Assembly (NCBI GenBank): GCA_964019055.1 | Contig: OZ025209.1 | Coordinates: 16,828,351-16,892,350, forward strand | From: Anthopleura xanthogrammica | Taxonomy: Eukaryota; Cnidaria; Anthozoa; Actiniaria; Actiniidae | Reading direction: 5' to 3' | Length of the DNA: 64,000 bases | Shown: one piece after another, positions 22,001-29,575 of the stretch | Layout: each line of letters begins with the position of its first letter | Numbering within the stretch: the first letter of the stretch is position 1 | Position numbers and translations under genes: made by a program | Notes under the pieces: generated by a model | The model's input: only the letters and a program-made list of their open reading frames with translations | What the model was told of the DNA's origin: nothing | Database searches by the model: none

Positions 22001-24439
22001 AGGGTCTGTTAGATCGCCCAAGCTGTCAGTGGTATCATCGATATCTTTGTGTTCCTCCGTCTCTTGAGTATAAGCTGATGGATTATTCCCTTCCGCTTCG
22101 GCATCAAGAGTATTCTCTTCTTCTACAGCTTGCTTCTCAACATCGTCTGTGTAATCAGGAGTGTATTGAGTGTCCACTTGCTGAGGTGCGTAATGCTGCT
22201 GTACAGACTGACTGCCAAAGTAAGGCTGCTGACCGTAGTATGAATTAGGCGATTGTTGTCTAGGTGAGTATTCATTAGAGTATGAATTATCGTATGACTG
22301 TTCACCGACTGCTATCTGCCCTTTCGGTTGAGGCTTTGCCTCCTTTGCAGAAACAGTTTTCAGCTGCATGATATAAAAAAATAGTAATCGTTTAGATTAG
22401 TCAGTTCGATGCCTTGGATGGCAAAAACAAACACAGCCATGTACAATAAGAAAACACACCTTATTGGCAGCTTTAATGTTGGGTGTAACAGCCTTGGGTG
22501 GTTGTACAGCGACAGGAGCAGCAGCATATGCGACGGTGCAAGGAGGCACATCTACAGGTACATAAAGAATATATAGTTATTACACGACAGGTATATTACA
22601 CCAAGGTCAATTATAATAGGAATAGAAACGGATGATCTCGATCTCTGGCGCCGCAATGTAGTGTCACAACATAAGGCAATGTACGATTTATGATTAACAA
22701 CCGATGTTGTTAACCGAGATAAGTAAGACTAGGCATCGAGATTATCCTCACTTGGAAAATAAGCATATTCTGCAAGACTGTGACACAGCATACCACGGTC
22801 ACGGTACGGAATAAGGTACGGTTGAACCAATCACAGGACGCAAGATCACTGCTCATCCAATTAAAATCCTCGGACAGGATACCGTACGGTCACGTGATAA
22901 GGAATTAATACTCTTATTTTCCCCAGTTTGTGCCATTGCGTCACCAAAATTGTTAAGTGGATCAAACTTAGAAGCTTCAGTTTTTACAATTTGATTTCGT
23001 AAAATGCGTCATGAATGACAAGACATGTCACTCGAAACCCTCATGAATTTGTTGAATTACACAGGGCTTTCTCGTCAATTACAAAAATCATTATTATTCA
23101 TTGAAAGTTTTAATACCACGAGATAAGGAGGTACACAGATTAAGAGTGTGCGGCTATCAATCGATCTTTGTGGATCGTAAATCGTATCGCTTTATTCTGA
23201 CACTTTTTTTCACTTAAAAAGTTTTAACAAGAAAAAAGTCGTTCCTAAAGTGTGATGCAATGAATGGCATGTGGTCATGAGAGAAGAGTCGAGCCACCTG
23301 ATACTCTACACAATGACAACCAGTTGTTGCATTTTACTCATGATGTCATCTTAATGAGTTATGTCTATATTCCGCCCTCCAGTATTTGATGAAAGATCAG
23401 AATTAAATAATTTATAACATGGTTTAAAGAAAAAAGAAAAAGTTCAAAAATCATTTGAATAAGACAGGCAGGAGAAAGCACACATCGGTGATGCATAATA
23501 AGAACACCATGATTAGATTACGATTATAATTGGCAGGTGTCACCACTAATTCATTGTATAACATCGAGCATGTACTAGAAGTGTAAAAGGATTGGCTCAC
23601 TTACTTGGGCCACACTTGGTGTTCACAGGGCAACATTTAAGGATATTTGCTGTAGCTGTTAAGATCAAAACAAAACACCTTAAATATGAAAAATGTCTCA
23701 ATATTTACAAACAAGTTCGTGACTTTAGCATATCGAGATTGCCATGGTATTGCGCATGCGCGAGACATTTCCAAAATTGTGAACAATAGTTCCAAACAAC
23801 GAAAGTCAACTTCAGTTATTTTTGTCTACCGTTCATAAAATAAATTTGTAATTGAAAAAAAAACTTACCTATGTTTTGACGTTTTGAGAAAGGAGCTTCA
23901 TCTTCCTCTTCATCACTTTCTTGTTGCGCAGGCTGAACCTCGGATTTATTGTCCGCTTCAGCTGATCCACTGCCTTCATCCTCTTTGCCTTCTTCATCAT
24001 CGCTATGGGAACTGGATTTCGATTTTTTAGTCGAATCATCATCGCTATGGGAATCGGTATTTGATTCTTTAGTCGATTCTTCATCGGTAATGGAATCGGT
24101 TTTCAGTTCTTTAGTCGATTCTTGATCGGCAATAGAATCAGTTTTCGGTTCTTTAGTCGATTCTTCGTCGCTTTTTGAATCGGTAATCGATTCATTAGTC
24201 GATTCTTTATCGGCATGGGACTCGTTGTTCGATTCATTTGTCAATACTTCATCGTTACTTGAATCAGTATCTGATTCAGGAGTAGAATCTTCATCGTCCT
24301 CAAGGTCGCGCTTTTGTCGTAAATTGACATTTTCTGGCTGTTGAGAACTTGGTTGACGTACATCTTGATTAAATTCAGCTAAAGCTGTACTTATGATAAG
24401 CACCAATATGATGCTACGAAATGATATAGGGCTTGCCAT
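481..24439 (-). CDS. Giant secreted mosaic matrix protein: signal peptide, acidic region, 5 vWA, (PGG)n, 8 LamG; 3' end outside window
   Basis: One gene model of 37 coding exons, 13,912 coding bases (about 4,637 codons), no stop reached; it leaves the window on the left. Domain order by residue: signal peptide 1-22; acidic segment to 190; Cys and Pro segment to 236; Tyr/Gln segment to 380; vWA1 388-575; Pro-Gly-Gly region 602-1990; vWA2 2031-2211; LamG1-2; vWA3 2681-2870; LamG3-8 2888-4239; vWA4 4254-4440; vWA5 4459-4637. All exons join in frame, nearly always phase 1, with normal gt/ag signals. No initiator exon, stop or polyadenylation exon was seen between domains, which supports a single gene. 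vWA and LamG domains bind matrix ligands, so an extracellular matrix or adhesive role is inferred. I do not recognise a named orthologue. Splitting into two genes cannot be excluded without transcripts. Confidence 0.75.
1899..2459 (-). CDS. vWA domain 4 (single exon)
   Basis: 187 residues with MIDAS DSSGS, the GGTNTGRAL segment carrying Thr, and ITDGRS. The cysteines VCRAR and RRACFS flank it. It is phase 1-1. Two linkers of 9 codons each (1373-1399 and 1212-1238) lead to the next vWA domain. Confidence 0.88.
2567..2847. mobile_element. Foldback MITE with about 45-bp inverted ends
   Basis: The left arm (CCGGCACACACTAGGCGTCA and onwards, to about 2620) is matched in reverse at 2790-2840, giving near-perfect arms. 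TTAA-like bases lie at both outer edges (TTTTAA on the left, TTTAAA on the right). There is no internal coding potential. It sits in the intron between vWA4 and LamG8. Confidence 0.75.
3075..3255. mobile_element. Small foldback MITE (about 180 bp)
   Basis: Terminal inverted repeats TTACAGCGCTTTTCATAATT at 3075 and their reverse complement ending at 3255. It is in the same intron as the 2567 element. Confidence 0.65.
3503..4138 (-). CDS. LamG-like domain 8 (single exon)
   Basis: 212 residues: [45 protein letters not shown] and [17 protein letters not shown]. It is the last LamG copy before the two terminal vWA domains and is phase 1-1. A 14-codon linker at 3345-3386 ([13 protein letters not shown]) follows. 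Confidence 0.87.
4402..5037 (-). CDS. LamG-like domain 7 (single exon)
   Basis: 212 residues: [44 protein letters not shown] and [17 protein letters not shown]. The exon is phase 1-1 and is followed by a 26-codon Arg/Pro-rich linker at 4237-4314 ([17 protein letters not shown]), the longest and most basic linker of the LamG series. Confidence 0.87.
5423..6055 (-). CDS. LamG-like domain 6 (single exon)
   Basis: 211 residues: [46 protein letters not shown] and [17 protein letters not shown]. It is phase 1-1 with donor gtgagt. It is followed by a 13-codon linker exon at 5130-5168 ([13 protein letters not shown]). Confidence 0.87.
6288..6914 (-). CDS. LamG-like domain 5 (single exon)
   Basis: 209 residues: [44 protein letters not shown] and [17 protein letters not shown]. 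The opening lacks the G(K/R)D motif seen in other copies. It is phase 1-1; the 15-codon linker at 6158-6202 contains a Cys (SKPCPT). Confidence 0.86.
7076..7240. repeat. 20-bp tandem repeat (about 8 copies)
   Basis: Unit gacaatgatgacatcaacga with single-base variants. It lies in the intron between the 6985-7044 linker and LamG4. A second tiny array with a 13-bp unit (tttacccggtagt) lies at about 7295-7338. Confidence 0.9.
7485..8123 (-). CDS. LamG-like domain 4 (single exon)
   Basis: 213 residues: [45 protein letters not shown] and [17 protein letters not shown]. It has two extra cysteines relative to its sisters (TICAYI and FVCTSY), which could pair across the sandwich. The exon is phase 1-1. 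A 20-codon linker of Pro/Thr/Lys at 6985-7044 follows. Confidence 0.87.
8731..9360 (-). CDS. LamG-like domain 3 (single exon)
   Basis: 210 residues: [44 protein letters not shown] and [17 protein letters not shown]. It is phase 1-1 with the donor gtgata at 8730. It is closely related to LamG6 and LamG8 in the same gene, as expected for tandem exon duplication. An 11-codon linker at 8453-8485 follows. Confidence 0.87.
9824..10393 (-). CDS. vWA domain 3 (single exon)
   Basis: 190 residues. MIDAS DGSGS, the RTNTGFGL segment with the coordinating Thr, and FTDGRS are all present, so metal binding is expected. It is bordered by Cys residues (CLAKIDV and KKACRRA). It interrupts the LamG series between LamG2 and LamG3. 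The exon is phase 1-1, followed by two very small linkers at 9628-9651 (8 codons) and 9461-9487 (9 codons). Confidence 0.88.
10590..10700. mobile_element. Retroelement 3'-end-like fragment
   Basis: Contains the motif GACGAAGGACTAGCGTCCGA followed by AACGTCAG. Motifs of this kind are widespread near the ends of animal retroelements. It lies in the intron between vWA3 and its linker. No open frame remains. Confidence 0.35.
10936..11574 (-). CDS. LamG-like domain 2 (single exon)
   Basis: 213 residues with the shared landmarks [30 protein letters not shown] and [17 protein letters not shown]. It is phase 1-1 and preceded by a 15-codon linker at 12024-12068. The copy is diverged from its neighbours: it has a Lys/Pro-rich insert (KKGKPKRPS) before the ITIL strand, and the usual [14 protein letters not shown] segment is replaced. 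Confidence 0.85.
11802..11990. mobile_element. Foldback MITE, CAAGGGC ends
   Basis: The outer bases CAAGGGC and GCCCTTG are inverted. Inside them, ATCCAGG on the left matches CCTGGAT on the right, next to G-rich and C-rich runs. It lies in the intron between LamG2 and the 12024 linker. Confidence 0.5.
12176..12790 (-). CDS. LamG-like domain 1 (single exon)
   Basis: 205 residues of the concanavalin/laminin-G_3 type: a [15 protein letters not shown] opening, a [11 protein letters not shown] strand, a [10 protein letters not shown] strand and the closing [17 protein letters not shown]. These recur in all eight copies. Two cysteines near the end (SCVQ and ICIEPG) are conserved among copies. The exon is phase 1-1, preceded by a 16-codon linker exon at 12872-12919. 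Confidence 0.85.
13150..13415. repeat. 32-bp minisatellite (about 8 copies)
   Basis: Unit begins cagttttacctcatgtgatc and ends atcctcaagctg, with only one or two substitutions between copies. It is in the intron between vWA2 and LamG1. Confidence 0.95.
13531..13586 (-). CDS. Possible extra small Cys-containing exon
   Basis: An acceptor (tttag) and a donor (gtaagagata) bracket 56 bases that read, after a phase 1 entry, [18 protein letters not shown] with three cysteines. It would end in phase 0, so it needs a partner exon; a weak candidate of 43 bases lies at 13431-13473. It may be alternatively used or not real. Confidence 0.25.
13766..14510 (-). CDS. vWA domain 2, split over two exons (14276-14510, 13766-14073)
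   Basis: The first half carries the MIDAS motif DASSS. The second half carries the GGTFLGRAL segment with its Thr and the VTDGIA motif. The intron between them (14074-14275) is phase 2, unlike every other domain exon of this gene. Flanking cysteines (VCKTAMD at the start, KTCYG at the end) are as in the other vWA copies. Frame closes through both junctions. It sits between the Gly-Pro region and the first LamG domain. Confidence 0.82.
14787..14971. mobile_element. Foldback MITE with an internal 15-bp repeat
   Basis: Ends CAAGGGCGTAGCCAGG and CCTGGCTTCGCTCCTG are imperfectly inverted. Inside is a short array of aaaacggccaacc-type units (about 14838-14925). Its ends resemble those of the 11802 element, so both may belong to one family. 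Confidence 0.5.
15219..16940 (-). CDS. 574-codon Pro-Gly-Gly repeat exon
   Basis: A second long phase 1-1 exon of PGG blocks with spacers of the type [18 protein letters not shown]. It ends in a short unique tail containing a lone Cys and a [10 protein letters not shown] segment. It is separated from the 756-codon exon by an 886-base intron that contains a foldback transposon. A 40-codon linker exon at 15007-15126 ([13 protein letters not shown] and onwards) follows it. Confidence 0.8.
17078..17670. mobile_element. 593-bp foldback element bounded by TTAA (piggyBac-like MITE)
   Basis: TTAAGGGGGGACTTACCTAT at 17078 is matched by its reverse complement ending in TTAA at 17670. The 31-bp arms are near perfect, and weaker pairing continues further inwards. 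TTAA at both edges is the target-site signature of piggyBac-type transposons. It carries no transposase frame, so it is non-autonomous. It fills most of the intron between the two long PGG exons. Confidence 0.75.
17827..20094 (-). CDS. 756-codon Pro-Gly-Gly repeat exon
   Basis: A single open exon of 2,268 bases made of PGG blocks of about 20-45 residues, separated by spacers such as [12 protein letters not shown] or TTKRPGKP. Glycine sits at every third position, so it is formally collagen-like, but the other positions are mostly Gly and Pro rather than the usual Gly-Pro-X. Acceptor lies at 20095-20096 and donor at 17826; length and phase close exactly (phase 1-1). The opposite strand reads as broken (GPP)n. 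The minus strand is preferred because it alone is open over the full exon and fits the neighbouring vWA exons. Confidence 0.8.
20181..20357 (-). CDS. Short Pro-Gly-Gly exon
   Basis: This 59-codon phase 1-1 exon has a lysine/threonine-rich head ([13 protein letters not shown]), a PGG run, then a [18 protein letters not shown] tail. It is a miniature of the two long repeat exons to its left and shows the basic unit: a PGG block followed by a T/K/P spacer. Confidence 0.75.
20868..21431 (-). CDS. vWA domain 1 (single exon)
   Basis: This 188-residue von Willebrand factor A domain has the MIDAS motif DGSSS near its start, a central Thr in the GARTGNAL segment and the later LTDGKS motif. The three metal-coordinating positions therefore look intact. 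Cysteines flank the domain (AC at the start, HICLG at the end), as in matrilin-type vWA modules. The exon is phase 1-1. It is followed by a 26-residue exon at 20587-20664 with a Cys pair (PCICGK) and a Thr/Pro run leading into the Gly-Pro region. Confidence 0.88.
21931..22363 (-). CDS. Tyr/Gln/Ser-rich exon of the matrix gene
   Basis: This 144-codon exon has a first half rich in Tyr, Gln, Ser and Asn (for example [15 protein letters not shown] and YYGQQPYFG). Its second half is acidic and ends with a CPPCG motif. The composition resembles low-complexity adhesive or prion-like segments; Tyr-rich tracts in marine glues are often modified to DOPA, but nothing here proves that. The exon runs from phase 0 to phase 1. 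A 21-base exon at 21589-21609 (AKPTRAT) follows and joins it to the first vWA domain. Confidence 0.65.
22460..23649 (-). CDS. Two small exons (23605-23649, 22460-22551): Cys cluster and Ala/Pro/Val stretch
   Basis: The first exon encodes 15 residues including [12 protein letters not shown]. The second encodes 31 residues beginning [12 protein letters not shown] and ending in phase 0. Both have clear gt/ag borders and keep the frame between the acidic exon and the Tyr-rich exon. The four or five cysteines may form a small disulfide knot, but no known domain was recognised. Confidence 0.6.
22552..23604. other. Large intron of the matrix gene, no gene seen
   Basis: AT-rich intron sequence with no convincing exon. 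Short segments such as caccgtac/ggtacgg around 22800-22890 look like a decayed inverted repeat. Confidence 0.5.
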
Positions 24440-24445
24440 ATCTAT
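23869..24445 (-). CDS. First coding exon: signal peptide and acidic Ser/Asp/Glu repeats
   Basis: ATG at 24437-24439, chosen because it sits six bases after an acceptor and starts a classic signal peptide (MASPISFRS followed by a hydrophobic [12 protein letters not shown] core). The mature part is dominated by D, E, S, T and N. It holds about four tandem 14-residue units of the type ESTKE-x-x-TDS-x-x-D. A furin-like RQKR precedes the acidic block and a dibasic SKR follows it, so the block could be released by proteolysis (inference). Such segments bind calcium or are phosphorylated in other matrix proteins. The exon ends in phase 1 at 23869. Confidence 0.75.
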
Positions 24446-25008
24446 CTGCAAATGAATAAAGCACATCATATGGTACAATCATTCCTACAATTAAGTGCTA
24501 ACTGCACAAAATTGAATCAATCAGTTGTGTATTGGTCCCACCCTTTTACTTTTTCATTTTATTTTGGAACCGTGGTTGTGATCGCCGACTGAGTGTTACA
24601 TATACTTGTCAAACCTACCCTTTATTAATAGACAACAACATATCTTATATTGGATTTCGACTTTTACGATATATATCCTTTTCTTTTAAATAAAAAAACC
24701 TTTGCTTCTAAATTTCATTCATAACCCTTTGATCAAATGGCATCACTTCTTTACATCCAAATGAACAAAATTAACATACTTCTTGCCCTCAATATATAAA
24801 AAGAAAAATCCTTACAGTATTACAAACTTATACATATTAATCTCCTTTCTTAAAGTCAATCTCAAAAACCCTCACCTTTCAATGACCCTATGTAACTTAA
24901 TATTATTTTGCAATTTTTGATGAAAAAAAAAAATGGGATCTGTCTATTAATTTTGTAATCTACAAAAGATGACTTAAAATAAGTAGTGTAAGATAACAGT
25001 TGACTTAC

Positions 25009-25080
25009 CTTTGCCCTGCTGGCCGTATTGTCTTTAAACAGACTTCATTATACGGCCATGTTGTAGGGATGAACAAGGGC
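25009..25080 (-). other. Likely 5' UTR exon of the giant matrix gene
   Basis: A good minus-strand donor (gtaagtcaac) lies just left of 25009. The coding exon at 23869-24445 is preceded by an acceptor (catttgcag) six bases before its ATG, so a non-coding first exon is expected here. The upstream limit and the transcription start were not determined. Confidence 0.4.
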
Positions 25081-25089
25081 TGACCGTGA

Positions 25090-26589
25090 CTGATAGAGAA
25101 ACGTGAAGAACGAGATTCCTAATTCTATCATTTATTCATTGTCTATAACGTAACTAGTGAAAACCCAATCTACAAAATATAAATATTTACTGGTTATTTT
25201 GCAAAGCATTTCCTAACATAACTTTGTTGAAAACTTTGTGAAACTATGCAATCTGTTTCTTTTTTCAAGTACAGAAAAACCAGTCTTGTTCATTGTTAAC
25301 AATAATAACCATATGCCTTATCGTATTGAGACAATTTTTTTTTCTTATGAAGAAATGTCTTTATCTTGTAAGAGTCAACAAAATTGAGCGTTTGATTTGA
25401 TTTGCAGATAAAAGGATAACAGTACAGGTCTACCTGATGGTAAGTCCTCATGGTACCTGCTTGTTAACCTAAAACAATATCACTTGCTAGTAATTAAGGA
25501 ATACTTAGCTGATAATAATCACTTCCATCTAATTTGTAATGATCCATTAAAAGCTTCTCATGACTTGCGAAAACATTCCAAGAAACCAGATCACGAGACA
25601 ATCATCCTGCCTTTTCCAAAGAGTTTTTTTTTTTCGTTCAACGTGATTATTACAAAACACACCTATTTTAATCTTATTATCACACCTATTTATTGTCTAC
25701 TGTTTAATCTATTAGGAATGTTTCTTTAAAATTTTCTTTTAAATTTCTTTAAAGTTATGTAACATTCCTTTTGTTCAACGACAAGTCTTCTGATGACTAA
25801 CGTTAGAGGTGTACAGGGCAGGCTAAACCTCGCTAAAACACGCACACTGCAGTCTTCATTTTTATATGCGACAATTAACAGTTGTCGCTAATAATTTAGC
25901 CGTTAATAATATAGTCATTAACAAAAGTACTAATTGAAGTACAAACAAAAGTATTTAAAGAAATTCATCATGAAATAGTTTTATTAACCCGAGAAACAAA
26001 CTCATCGTCAGGACGGAAAATCGTGAAAGTGAACTCTTGTTTTTGTTAAGAAGATATCTTAATTTAGCAGGTCAAATAAAATTGCTCTAGACCAAAAGAT
26101 CACAATACTGTTATGCAATGGATAAAACAAGCACTCTGATTGGTTCCCAAGGTTAGCAAATTAGAACATCAATAGCGCTTTCCACAGATGACGTCACGAT
26201 GATGCATTTTGGGATTGAAATGCGGACAAGCCGAACCTAAAACACATGCTAATATGCTGCAATGTTTTCTTTCCTTGTTGTTTCTAATTCATGGAAACCT
26301 AAGGTTTCTCGACTGATATCGATCTTTTTTCCCCCTGTAAACTAAGCCTTTTTTTACAATGTTTGTCCGCATTTCGATCCCACAATGCTTTGCAATATCT
26401 ATTTTTAGTAACCGTGAAAAATGCTATTGTCAAGGAGAAAAAACAAGCAATCTGATTGGTTCTAAGTCACGTGACTTTTAAACAAAGGCCATCTGAATTT
26501 GATATTAAATATTAAGTTTAAACTTATTTAAACTATGATTTAAATTGATTGTCTTTCAATGGTTTTAGAATATAAAGTTTACGAGTGTT
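25090..26589. other. Intergenic stretch between the matrix gene and TBCE
   Basis: Both flanking genes are on the minus strand, so this should hold the promoter of the matrix gene and the 3' UTR of TBCE. No coding signal was seen. It contains the foldback element at 26169-26434. Confidence 0.5.
26169..26434. mobile_element. Foldback element (about 265 bp)
   Basis: Arms at about 26170-26230 and 26361-26433 pair imperfectly (GATGCATTTTGGGATTGAAA on the left; the complement of CGATCCCACAATGC on the right). The flanking phrases containing ctgattggtt are direct repeats. Confidence 0.5.
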
Positions 26590-29543
26590 CTACCATCTTA
26601 GGTACAAAGTGTCTCCTTGCACAACCGAGTAAAACGATAAAGACCTTAGATCGTCATCCAACTGAATTTCACGATCATTCTGGAAAAGAAATAATACAGA
26701 AGTTAGTAGATAACTGATCTATACTCCTGGTTGAAGAAGAATAGTAATGATGTAACAAGATAAACATCTCTTCTTACCTTAGTATCAAGGTATGACAGCT
26801 TTTGATCGGCACTATCCACTTTATATAATCTGTACAACAGCCCTTTGACTTTGCCTATTGTCATAGTTCCTGCCAAATATTACAACGAGTCAGCCATTAT
26901 TAAACTGTTTTCAGATAGATACAATATCTCACAATCAGTATCAGTATTGGTCATAGCACTTCCCTTTCCTCCTGTCAAACTCACTCATTTTTCTTTGGAA
27001 AACACATTTCGAATATTCTCTCCACTATCAATGTTTTTTTTAAGTTGGGGGTCCGATGAAGAAATAACACCAGACCCACCCCTCCCCCTCAATGTGAAAG
27101 AAAAAACACCAGACCCCCCTCCCCTCAGGTCGATGTAAAAGAAGAAAAAAACAGAACCACCCCTCCACCAATCCTCACACTGCGATCATCACCCTTCAAA
27201 AGATGAAAATATTGGCCTTTTCCAATGAACTGGATATGAACAAGTTGGCGAACATACCTGGAAGCTTTTTTGTTATTACTTTTTTAGACGACTCATCGGG
27301 ACATTTGAATGTCAACGCTATTTGATAAAGTTAAGGCAAAAACACTTGATAACACAAGACAGCAGGTTATAAAGTAAATATGAACCAGAGGCACGGCACG
27401 GTACACAAGACAGCAGGTTATAAAGTAAATATGAACCAGAGGCACGGCACGGTACACACCACCGCAGATTATATAGTAGATATGAGACAGAGGCACGGCA
27501 CGGTACACAAGACAGCAGGTTATAAAGTAAATATGAACCAGAGGCACGGCACGGTACACACCACCGCAGATTATATAGTAGATATGAGACAGAGGCACGG
27601 CACGGTACACAAGACAGCAGGTTATAAAGTAAATATGAACCAGAGGCACGGCACGGTACACACCACCGCAGATTATATAGTAGATATGAGACAGAGGCAC
27701 GGCACGGTACACACGACAGCAGGTCATATAGTAAATATGAGACAGAGGCACGGCACGGTACACACGACAGCAGGTTATATAGTAGATATGAAACAATGGC
27801 ACACACGACAGCAGGTTAGAGTAAAGGATACCAATAAGTGAATCTTTTAGTGTTATTGCTGTCTTTTGATGGGCTTCACTATCAGGTATACCATGTTCTG
27901 AAACATGAACGGCCATGTTATACACTTCTTCATAGTACAACACATTTCACTTGATACAAATGGGGACTTTTATTTTCTTAGTTTCATCCAAAACCTAATA
28001 GTAAGCGGCCAAGCACTTCGTTAAATCATTTCATTGTGTCAACAACAACAATGAAGCAGCATTTCACGACCAAGAAAAAATCCCCAATTGTCTATTGCAA
28101 AAACGAGTGGGAGACAGGCATGCATCCACTAAACACCATCAACAGACCCCATGTACAAAATCCCAAAATGGGGGTAAAAAAAAATTCCCTTCTCTTGAAA
28201 TATTTCATTGTTTGGACCCCCAGGTAGGGAATTGGTTCAATGAGTCTAGAGAACATCTTTCAGACCAATCATACCTCTGGCAAGCTCTGCATATCGTGGA
28301 TGATTCTGTACGAATTCTACAGTCAGTTTATTCGAGTCATAATCATCTACCTTTCCTCCAGCATCAAACCAGTCCTTAGCGTACTTCTTTACGTACGCCC
28401 GTTCAGCCGCCTGTCTTTCCTTATCTGTAACCTGGATTTGATCAGAAAGAAAGAATGAATTTCCTTTTCCATGTTTCTTGGTTCAAGTATATGTGTTTAA
28501 ATTCATTATATACTTTCGCTTCATCAGCCTTACATTAATATCATTAACAGAGCTTTCGAGCAACTTGCTCTTCATCAGGGTAGACGGTTGTGACAAGAAA
28601 CAAGAAAATCACGAAAGTAAATACACTGCGCACGCTTCTAAGACGTTAAATGGACAACAACAAAAAACCACACACAAAAACAAGAAAAACAACAACAAAA
28701 ATAAATATATAAATATATGTATCTTGTTTATCCCCGGTTTCATTCCTCGGGACAAATATATAAGTTATCATGTGGGATATAGAGCAAGAAAGAGACGACA
28801 ATAAATCTTTAACAAATCAGTAGGGCTATTAGTCAGTTAGGGCTAACCATCCTGGAAATTTTTGCGGCCTCAAGGAAATTGATTACTGAAGGAAGATATA
28901 AATGGAAGTTTAATGGCCTGGTGAGAATAAATAAGGGTAAATGCAATAGATCCCATTATACTAGTGAATATTGAATAGAGCTTTTTACTGATACGGCGGC
29001 CATCTTTGATTCTATTGTTTCATTTAAGTAAGACATTATGGGATGCCGAGGGGGCAAACGTAGAAATATTTATAAAGCATAGTGTGGCAAAAAGGTAAAG
29101 GTAAAGTAACTATATTTAACGTCGGTAGTTCCTTCAGCTACGTGGCTGGTATCCCAGGAAGCCGACGGTGAGCACTTTACCCCCTCTCTCCATCAGTGCT
29201 CTGTTTTAAGAGTATTCAAAGCTGAAGCTACAAGGATTAGAAAGAAGTCGAAACAGATGTGGAGATCCTGAGGATGGAACCATGGACCTCTAGCTCCGAA
29301 GACCGCGCACTAACCAACTGAGCTACGTCTGCTCCTTAGAGTCGGAGTTACTTTCTCAAATTACCAGCAAATTCAGTTGTTTTTTAGATGTAGAGTATAT
29401 ATATATATATATATATATAGCTAGAATATTAGGTGAAGAGCCATATTTGTGGAAACTCTGATATTAAACCGTTATTATTATTATTATTATTATTATATTA
29501 TTATTATTATATTATTATTATTATTATTATATTATTATTATTA

Positions 29544-29575
<32 letters not shown>

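Noticed and set aside
27293..27943. Repeat proteins on both strands (RHGTVHTTA type and [12 protein letters not shown] type)
   Set aside because: A 51-bp minisatellite keeps all frames open. The region is a TBCE intron.
29262..29335. Functional tRNA gene on the minus strand
   Set aside because: Good A box, but the acceptor stem and B box are degraded and a body follows; it fits a tRNA-derived SINE.
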